Shown here: positions 58,337 through 64,000 of the stretch, one piece after another
Layout of the letters: each line of letters opens with the position of its first letter
Position numbering within the stretch: the first letter of the stretch is position 1
Assembly: GCF_011045125.1 (NCBI RefSeq)
Contig: NZ_JAAKZF010000010.1
Location: 69,501-133,500 of the forward strand
Source: Allomesorhizobium camelthorni
GTDB taxonomy: Bacteria > Pseudomonadota > Alphaproteobacteria > Rhizobiales > Rhizobiaceae
DNA length: 64,000 nucleotides
Direction of reading: 5' to 3'
Notes under the pieces: model-generated
Seen by the model: the letters and a program-made list of their open reading frames with translations, nothing else
Databases searched by the model: none
What the model was told of the DNA's origin: nothing
Position numbers and translations under genes: made by a program

Positions 58337-59032
58337 GTGTCCAGTGCAGTGAGGAAGATCGCCCAGCCCGAAAGCATGCGCACGCAGATCTACGAGAGCT
58401 TGCGTCTCCGCCTGCAGGGTTCGGAATTCACCACGGACGACCGGCTGGTCGATACCGAGATCGCGAAGGAGTACGGCACTTCGCGCATGCCGGCGCGCGA
58501 AGCGCTGCTGGCGCTGATGTCGCAAGGCTTTCTCAAGCAGACCAGCCGCGGCTTCGTCATCCCCGTGCTGACGCCGCAGGATATTCGCGACATTTTCGAG
58601 ATCCGCCGGCTGGTCGAGCCCGACGCCGCCGCGCAGGCCGCCCGGAGCATGACCGACGCCAACATTGCCCGGCTCGCCGCTGCCCGGCAGATGGCGATGG
58701 AGGCCGGCCGGAGCGGCGACGCCAAGGCGCTGATGCTGGCGAATATGGAGTTTCGCAGCGTCTGGATCGAAGCAGTGCCCAATCCGCGGCTGCGCTCGCT
58801 GATCGAGAGTTTCTCCGACCATGCCCAGGCGGTCCGCATCGCAACGCTCAAGGAAGCGGACAGCCGGGGCGTGGTGCTGGACGGCATCGACCAGTTGATG
58901 AAGGGTTTTGCCAATCGCGACGGCGACGCGGTGAAGGCGCGCCTGGCGGCCTTCATCAAGGCCGCCGAGGCGATCTACTTTCGCGGCTTGGAAGGCGGGA
59001 ACGAGACGGCCGCCGCGAAGGGTCGCTCATGA
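58337..59032 (+). CDS. GntR family regulator, FCD subfamily
   Basis: 231 residues. The GTG start at 58337 is chosen because GGAGG lies 4 bases before it. N-terminal wHTH: IYESLRLRLQGSEFTTDDRL, IAKEYGTSRMPAREALLALM. C-terminal FCD domain: IFEIRRLVEPDAAAQAA, metal-type His/Asn residues less clear (NMEFRSVWIEAVPNPRL lacks the usual DxxFH). The stop overlaps the next ATG (ATGA), so regulator and monooxygenase are coupled. Confidence 0.9.
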   Translation: MSSAVRKIAQPESMRTQIYESLRLRLQGSEFTTDDRLVDTEIAKEYGTSRMPAREALLALMSQGFLKQTSRGFVIPVLTPQDIRDIFEIRRLVEPDAAAQAARSMTDANIARLAAARQMAMEAGRSGDAKALMLANMEFRSVWIEAVPNPRLRSLIESFSDHAQAVRIATLKEADSRGVVLDGIDQLMKGFANRDGDAVKARLAAFIKAAEAIYFRGLEGGNETAAAKGRS

Positions 59033-60114
59033 CCCTGACCGCCGCCAACGAGAACCGCATCAAGCTCGGCGTATTTTCGACGAATGCCGATGGCGGGCTG
59101 GCAATCACCAAAGTACCGGAGCGCTGGACGGCGACGTGGGCCGGCAACGTCGAAGCCGCCCGCATCGCCGACGAGGCGGGCCTCGACTTCTTCCTGCCGA
59201 TCGCCCGCTGGGCGGGCTTCGGCGGCGAGACGCGTTCGCGCGAATGGTCGTTCGAGACCTTCACCTGGGCCGCGGGCCTTACCGCGCTGACCAGGCGGAT
59301 CACCATCTTCTCGACTGTGCACGTCCCGCTCGTCCATCCCGTCTACGCAGCCAAGGCGCTCGCGACGGTCGACCACATCGGCAATGGACGGGCCGGGCTC
59401 AACATCGTCTGCGGCTGGAACCCCGCCGAATTCGCGATGTTCGGGGCGACGCCCGACGAAAAGGGTTACGACCGGGCGGCGGAATGGATCGAGATCGTCA
59501 GCCGCGCCTACGCCTCCGACGAGCCGTTCGACTTCGACGGCGCCTATTATCGGCTGAAGGGCGTGGTCAGCAAGCCGTCGAGCGTGCAGCAGCCGCGCCC
59601 GGTGACCATGAATGCGGCCTTCGGCGCGCCGGGCCGCGACTTTGCTGCCGCGCATTGCGATTTCCTGTTCTCGACCTTCTCCGACATCGAGGACGGCCGC
59701 AAACATCTGGCCGATATCCGCACACGGGCAGCGGCGGCCGGCCGCGCGGTCGGGGCCTATACGGTGGCGCATGTCGTGTGCCGCCCGACCCAGGCGGAAG
59801 CGGAGGATTACTACGACCGCTACGCCCTGCGCGAAGCCGACGAGGCGGCGGTCGACAACCACATGGCCGGCAAGAAGCAGTTTTCCGCCTCGCACGACCC
59901 GCACGCCTATATCCAGTACCGGCAGCGCTTTGCCGGCGGCGCCGGAACCTACCCGCTGATCGGAACACCAGAGCGCATAGCCGAGGTGATCGGCCGCATC
60001 TCCGTCGAAGGCTGGGAAGGCATGGCGCTCAGTTTCGTCAACTACACCGATGAGCTTCCCTATTTCTGCACCGGCGTTCTGCCGCTCCTGCGCGAAGCCG
60101 GCCTGCGGGCGTGA
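59029..60114 (+). CDS. LLM-class flavin-dependent monooxygenase
   Basis: 361 residues of the luciferase-like family: FFLPIARWAGFGGETRSREW, STVHVPLVHPVYAAKALATVDHI, RAGLNIVCGWNPAEFAMFG and PLIGTPERIAEVIGRIS. These motifs are nearest to RutA/SsuD/SfnG-type enzymes that cleave pyrimidine rings or C-S bonds with FMNH2 and O2. Coupled to the GntR gene. A reductase partner gene is not nearby. Confidence 0.9.
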   Translation: MTLTAANENRIKLGVFSTNADGGLAITKVPERWTATWAGNVEAARIADEAGLDFFLPIARWAGFGGETRSREWSFETFTWAAGLTALTRRITIFSTVHVPLVHPVYAAKALATVDHIGNGRAGLNIVCGWNPAEFAMFGATPDEKGYDRAAEWIEIVSRAYASDEPFDFDGAYYRLKGVVSKPSSVQQPRPVTMNAAFGAPGRDFAAAHCDFLFSTFSDIEDGRKHLADIRTRAAAAGRAVGAYTVAHVVCRPTQAEAEDYYDRYALREADEAAVDNHMAGKKQFSASHDPHAYIQYRQRFAGGAGTYPLIGTPERIAEVIGRISVEGWEGMALSFVNYTDELPYFCTGVLPLLREAGLRA

Positions 60115-60163
60115 GCCTCGAGCCGGCCTCGCAACATTGCTCAACATTCGATCGGACGCATCC

Positions 60164-60940
60164 ATGTTCAACACCGAGGCTCCCCTGCTGAAACGGCGGC
60201 TCAGCGAAGGCGGCAAGATGGGCGTATTCTGGTTCGCCCTCGGCAGCCCCGCTCTGGTCGAACTCGCGATCTCGTGCGGCGGAGACGCCGTGGTGCTGGA
60301 CATGCAGCATGGCCTGTTCGACCGCCGAGACCTCGAGGCCGCGGTGGGCTGTGTGCCGCCATCCATCCCCTGCCTCGTGCGGATCGAGGATGACAGCGCT
60401 GCCGCGGTCTCGCGCGCGCTCGACGCGGGGGCCGAAGGCGTGCTCGTGCCTATGGTAGAAACAAGCACGCAAGCGGCGGCGGCGGCCGCCGCCTGTCACT
60501 TTCCGCCCAAGGGAAACCGCTCCGGCGGCGGAGTGCGCCCGCTGGCCGATTTCGGCGCCTACCGCCGCGCCGCGGACGAGGCGATCACGGTCGGCGTCAT
60601 GATCGAGACGGCGAGAGGCGTCGCAAATGCCGGGGAGATTGCCGCCGCGCCCAATGTCGACTTCGTCTTCATCGGCAGCGGCGACCTCGCTCTGTCGCTG
60701 GGCAGCGACGGCGCGGCGCTCGAAGAGGCGTTGCGTACGGTCCTCGAAGCCTGTGTCGCAGCCGACAAACCGTGTGGTGTCTTCACCGTGAACGCCGAGG
60801 AAGCTTCGAGGCGCGCCGGCCAAGGCTTTTCCATCACCGTGGCGGCCAATGATCTGTCGGCGGTGATGGCTGCGTTCGAGGCTTCGTACCGCACGTTCAA
60901 AACGGGCGACACATCGGAGCGCGACGCCCGCAGGGCCTAG
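60164..60940 (+). CDS. HpcH/HpaI aldolase family protein
   Basis: 258 residues: GVFWFALGSPALVELAISCG, DAVVLDMQHGLFD with the catalytic region, VLVPMVETSTQAAAAA, GVMIETARGVANAGEIAA and NVDFVFIGSGDLALSLG. The family cleaves 2-keto-3-deoxy acids to pyruvate or an alternative aldehyde. It may finish the pathway started by the monooxygenase 49 bases upstream. Confidence 0.9.
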   Translation: MFNTEAPLLKRRLSEGGKMGVFWFALGSPALVELAISCGGDAVVLDMQHGLFDRRDLEAAVGCVPPSIPCLVRIEDDSAAAVSRALDAGAEGVLVPMVETSTQAAAAAAACHFPPKGNRSGGGVRPLADFGAYRRAADEAITVGVMIETARGVANAGEIAAAPNVDFVFIGSGDLALSLGSDGAALEEALRTVLEACVAADKPCGVFTVNAEEASRRAGQGFSITVAANDLSAVMAAFEASYRTFKTGDTSERDARRA

Positions 60941-61047
60941 CGCGACAGGCGCTCTTTCCTTTACGCTTTCGGCAACGTCGCCCTATATCCCAGGGAGGGA
61001 ACGCGCCTGAAGCCGGGGGCGTCGGCGAGCGCTAGGGGAATTTTCGA

Positions 61048-62433
61048 ATGGCAAGAACGAGGGACCGTCAGCGCCGCGAAAGCGAGTTGCGGCTTCGCCT
61101 TGCCATCCGGGCGGCTCATATCGGCATCTGGGACTGGGATCTGGAAACCGGCGAGATAACCTACTCGCCCCGCGCTCGCGAGATCTACGGTTTCGCGCCC
61201 GACCAGACGATCACGCGCGAGTTGGTGGCGTCTGCCACGCATCCTCGCGATCTGGCGACAAATACCGAGCTGACGCGCCGTGCGCTCGACCCGGCGACCC
61301 AGGAAAAGACCGCGTCTTATGAATACCGCATAAGGCGGCTCGACACCGGCGAGGTTCGCTGGGTGGAAGCCTCCGGCGAAGCCATGTTCACCGAGGTGGA
61401 GGGCAAACGGACGGCTGTCCGCTATCTAGGGACCTTCCAGGACATAACCGACCGCAAGAGGAGCGAGACGGCGCTCGCCAACAGCGAAACACGTCAGCGC
61501 CTGGCGATCGACGCTGCCCGGATGGCCGTATGGGACTATGATTTCGCCACAGACACATTTCGCGGCTCACCCGAACTGAACCGCATTTACGGCTTCGAGC
61601 CGTCGGTAAATCCGACGGCGGAACAGCTTCGCGCCTGTTATGGGCCGGGCGAGCAGGAACGGGTGCGCGAGGCTGCCGAGAAGGCGATAAGGGACGGCGA
61701 GAGGCAGATCGAGGTCGAGTTCCAGTGCCGGCAACCGGGCGGCGACACGCGCTGGGTCCTGCTCCGGGCGGAAGTGACGCTCACCGAGGACGGCTCCTAC
61801 GATCGCGCCATCGGCGTTCTGATGGATATCGATGCAAGGAAGCGCAGCGATGAGCGCCAGGCCCTGCTTTTGCGGGAACTGAACCACCGGGTGAAGAATT
61901 CGCTGAGCGTGGTGCAGTCGCTCGCGGCACAGTCGTTCCGGGGCGACAATGCCAAGCCGGAGGCCGTGCGCGATTTTCGCGACCGCATCCATGCGCTGGC
62001 GAAGGCCAACGATGTTCTCTTGCAGCAGGACTGGGTAGCCTTCAGCCTGCCCACCCTGATCGGGCAGATCGTCGAGCCTTATCTCGATCACCATCACCAG
62101 CGGTTCGTCATCGAGGGCGACAATCTCGATTTGCCGCCGTCGCTCAATGTCCCGGTAGCACTCGCGCTGCATGAACTGTGCACCAACGCGGCGAAATTCG
62201 GTGCGCTGTCGTCTGATGTCGGCCATGTCGAAATTCGCTGGCGGCAGGTCAGCGGACATATCGAACTCGACTGGTCCGAACATGGCGGACCGCCGGTCGC
62301 CGCTCCGCAGAACGACAGTTTCGGCACGCGGCTGATCTCGAAAGTGCTGGCCTCGCAGATCGGCGAGGTGGAACTGAGCTTCCCCGAAAGCGGGGTCAGG
62401 TGCCGCATGCGCTTGCGGGCGGGTCAGGGTTGA
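61048..62433 (+). CDS. HWE-family sensor histidine kinase with two PAS domains
   Basis: 461 residues. PAS domains at about 16-136 (HIGIWDWDLETGEITYSPRA) and 148-266 (MAVWDYDFATDTFRGSPEL) are followed by the HWE kinase with His280 in LRELNHRVKNSLSVVQSLAA, the N-box ELCTNAAKFGAL and WSEHGGPPV. HWE kinases are typical of Rhizobiales and often control general stress responses. No response regulator gene is adjacent; no membrane segment, so the protein is cytoplasmic. Confidence 0.93.
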   Translation: MARTRDRQRRESELRLRLAIRAAHIGIWDWDLETGEITYSPRAREIYGFAPDQTITRELVASATHPRDLATNTELTRRALDPATQEKTASYEYRIRRLDTGEVRWVEASGEAMFTEVEGKRTAVRYLGTFQDITDRKRSETALANSETRQRLAIDAARMAVWDYDFATDTFRGSPELNRIYGFEPSVNPTAEQLRACYGPGEQERVREAAEKAIRDGERQIEVEFQCRQPGGDTRWVLLRAEVTLTEDGSYDRAIGVLMDIDARKRSDERQALLLRELNHRVKNSLSVVQSLAAQSFRGDNAKPEAVRDFRDRIHALAKANDVLLQQDWVAFSLPTLIGQIVEPYLDHHHQRFVIEGDNLDLPPSLNVPVALALHELCTNAAKFGALSSDVGHVEIRWRQVSGHIELDWSEHGGPPVAAPQNDSFGTRLISKVLASQIGEVELSFPESGVRCRMRLRAGQG

Positions 62434-62484
62434 CCGGTCTACCGGCTGGAAGGCCGCTGGGCGGCGCCCCAGCGAACCAGAAGC

Positions 62485-63042
62485 TCACGGCTCCAGTTCG
62501 ACATCCCAGTAGAGATAGTCCATCCAGCTTTCATGCAGGTAGTTGGGGGGAAAGCGCTTGCCGTTATTGTGCAAATCGTGGACGGTCGGATGATAGGGCT
62601 TCTGCAGCGGCCACATCTTGGCTTGCGCCGGCATCAGCCCGCCCTTGCGCAAATTGCAGGGCGAGCAGGCCGCGACAACGTTCTCCCAGGTGGTTGCCCC
62701 GCCGCTGTGGCGCGGAATGACATGGTCGAAGGTAAGATCCTCGGAGGTACCGCAATACTGGCACTGAAAACGGTCGCGCAGGAACACGTTGAACCGGGTG
62801 AAGGCCGGGTGGCGCGACGGCTTGACGTAGTTCTTGAGGCTGACGACGCTGGGCAGCTTCATCGAGAACGATACCGAGGAGACCGAGCGGTCATATTCGG
62901 CGACGATGTTGACCCGGTCCAGAAAGACAGCCTTGATCGCGTCCTGCCAGCCCCAGAGCGACAGGGGGTAGTAGCTGAGCGGGCGGTAATCCGCGTTCAG
63001 CACCAGCGCTGGAAGCCCATCCGGAGATACGGCGACCGTCAC
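62485..63042 (-). CDS. HNH endonuclease family protein
   Basis: 185 residues. A conserved N-terminal domain (PALVLNADYRPLSYYPLSLW, VFLDRVNIVAEYD) precedes the HNH motif: CQYCGTSEDLTFDHVIPRHS, TTWENVVAACSPCNLRKG. This protein type is a housekeeping gene in many alphaproteobacteria, with unknown role; it is not phage-linked here. The gene lies downstream of a 17-bp palindrome (63107-63123). Confidence 0.92.
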   Translation of the reverse strand: MTVAVSPDGLPALVLNADYRPLSYYPLSLWGWQDAIKAVFLDRVNIVAEYDRSVSSVSFSMKLPSVVSLKNYVKPSRHPAFTRFNVFLRDRFQCQYCGTSEDLTFDHVIPRHSGGATTWENVVAACSPCNLRKGGLMPAQAKMWPLQKPYHPTVHDLHNNGKRFPPNYLHESWMDYLYWDVELEP

Positions 63043-63106
63043 CTGAATTTACCTCCTTGGTTACGAACCGTTCGGCAGCGATACTGTAAGCCGGAGATGA
63101 CAAGGA

Positions 63107-63123
63107 TGTGAAGCGGCTTCACA
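63107..63123. promoter_or_regulatory. 17-bp perfect palindrome upstream of the HNH gene
   Basis: TGTGAAGC-G-GCTTCACA sits 65 bases before the HNH start and 22 bases after the glycosylase stop. There is no T-run on either side, so an operator is more likely than a terminator. Confidence 0.5.
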
Positions 63124-63144
63124 GTTACACAAGACTGCAAAAAG

Positions 63145-63813
63145 TCAGGAAATAGCGGCTTTTTGATGAGTTTGGACGGGTGGAGCACCGTCACGGCCCC
63201 GCGTTTCGCGATAATAGGCCCAAAAAAGCCTCGCCGCGACGCCCCGCCAGGGCGCCCATGATTCGGCCAGCGCGATCAGAGCTTTCTCGCCCGGACGCGG
63301 CTGGAGGCCGAGCGCATGGCCGACCGCGCTTTGCAGCGCGACGTCGCGCGCCGGGAAAATGTCGGGGTGGCCGGCCGAAAACAGCAGGTACACTTCCGCC
63401 GTCCACGGGCCGATGCCCGGCACCGCCACCATCCGCCTGATCGCGTCATCGGCGTCCAGGCCGCAGAGATGGTGAAGGTCGAGACCGTCGCCCACTGCCT
63501 GCGAGACGGCGAGCAGCGTGCGCTGCTTTGGCCGGGAGAGTCCCGCCTCGCGGAACATGCCTTCGCCGGCCGACAGGATCGCCTCCGGCGTCAGCGGATC
63601 GACCAGCTTCGTCAGCCGCCCGAAGATCGCATCGGCGCTGGCGCGCGAGACCTGCTGCGAAACGACGATCGAAACGAGGCTCGCGAAGCCGGGTTCGGAG
63701 AGGCGCAGCGGCACCTCTCCGGCCGCCGCGCGCACCGGATCGAGGCGCGGGTCGGCCGAGCAAAGCGCGTCCAGCCCGTCCAAAACATCGCTGAGCGTTG
63801 AAATGCGGCGCAT
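63145..63813 (-). CDS. DNA-3-methyladenine glycosylase II, AlkA-like
   Basis: 222 residues from ATG 63813 with GAGGAC at 6 bases. The HhH-GPD fold is clear: IVVSQQVSRASADAIFGRL, the hairpin VPGIGPWTA at 131-139 and the catalytic Asp157 in FPARDVALQ. It removes alkylated purines in base excision repair. It lacks the N-terminal AlkA domain and Ada part, as in the short alphaproteobacterial form. Divergent from gluQ. Confidence 0.92.
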   Translation of the reverse strand: MRRISTLSDVLDGLDALCSADPRLDPVRAAAGEVPLRLSEPGFASLVSIVVSQQVSRASADAIFGRLTKLVDPLTPEAILSAGEGMFREAGLSRPKQRTLLAVSQAVGDGLDLHHLCGLDADDAIRRMVAVPGIGPWTAEVYLLFSAGHPDIFPARDVALQSAVGHALGLQPRPGEKALIALAESWAPWRGVAARLFWAYYRETRGRDGAPPVQTHQKAAIS

Positions 63814-63889
63814 CGCGTCCTCTTGTTCCTGATCGGCCGGCAACGTAGCAATCGGGTGGAATTGCGCACAACCCGGTTTACGCAGACTG

Positions 63890-64000
63890 ATGAACACTCC
63901 TGTCTTTCGCTTTGCGCCCAGCCCGAATGGCGAGTTGCATCTCGGCCATGCCTATTCGGCGCTGCTCAACGCCAGGCTGGCCGAACGGATGGAAGGCAGG
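63890..64000 (+). CDS. gluQ: Glutamyl-Q tRNA(Asp) synthetase, partial (runs off window end)
   Basis: The frame begins at ATG 63890 and is open to the window end (37 codons). It starts MNTPVFRFAPSPNGELHLGH, the N-terminal class I synthetase signature FAPSPNGxLHLGHA typical of GluQ, which lacks the anticodon-binding domain; a full gltX would normally read RFAPSPTGxxHIG. It modifies queuosine in tRNA-Asp with glutamate. The start is 76 bases from the divergent glycosylase gene. Confidence 0.88.
   Translation, partial: MNTPVFRFAPSPNGELHLGHAYSALLNARLAERMEGR

Overview
The window suggests an alphaproteobacterium of the order Hyphomicrobiales (Rhizobiales), most like Mesorhizobium, Aminobacter or a relative. 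The evidence is high GC, the conserved block comF - grxC - carbon-nitrogen hydrolase - DUF1178 - ubiG, an HWE-family sensor kinase, and a GC-rich palindromic repeat family that I associate with mesorhizobia. The taxonomic call is inference from gene content, not a database result.

Bases 1 to about 24,240 are the right part of a prophage of HK97-like siphovirus type; its left end lies outside the window. On the minus strand, in order of transcription, it carries an integrase (next to the right end), an AlpA-like regulator, a primase-helicase, a regulator-like gene with a strong promoter, an HNH endonuclease, small and large terminase, portal, prohead protease, major capsid protein, head-tail connector genes, tail tube, a tail chaperone pair joined by a likely -1 ribosomal frameshift, a tape measure protein with a lytic transglycosylase domain, and the start of a tail gene. 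Small plus-strand genes sit in gaps of this operon and in the accessory stretch 12.9-19.2 kb. That stretch also holds a Cas2-like small protein, two structured noncoding loci and an iteron-like cluster downstream of the primase gene. No CI-type repressor, holin or stand-alone endolysin is visible. The integrase end abuts the 3' part of comF, so the phage appears to have integrated inside that competence gene.

Bases 24.2-39.7 kb are chromosomal: glutaredoxin, amidase, a MarR regulator divergent from a DMT exporter, ubiG, a class III nucleotide cyclase broken by a one-base frameshift, toxin-antitoxin genes (one intact VapC/Phd-type pair, one orphan HicB, one VapB remnant), a polysaccharide flippase with an acetyltransferase, an acyl-CoA synthetase, an aldo/keto reductase, a cupin, and a deletion scar joining the 3' parts of a molybdopterin oxidoreductase gene and a lysR gene, followed by tRNA-Leu(CAA).

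Bases 39.9-47.9 kb are a complete kdp potassium system on the minus strand in the order small ORF-kdpF-A-B-C-D-E. Then follow a DedA/YqaA-like membrane protein, dsbB, and indolepyruvate ferredoxin oxidoreductase (iorA, iorB) bordered and interrupted by GC-rich palindromic repeats; one copy is translated in frame inside iorB. Bases 53.6-61 kb look catabolic: a MarR regulator, a cyclase-family hydrolase, a partial amino-acid ABC transporter, an aminotransferase, a GntR regulator, a flavin monooxygenase and an HpcH/HpaI aldolase. The window closes with an HWE kinase, an HNH nuclease, an AlkA-type DNA glycosylase and the start of gluQ.
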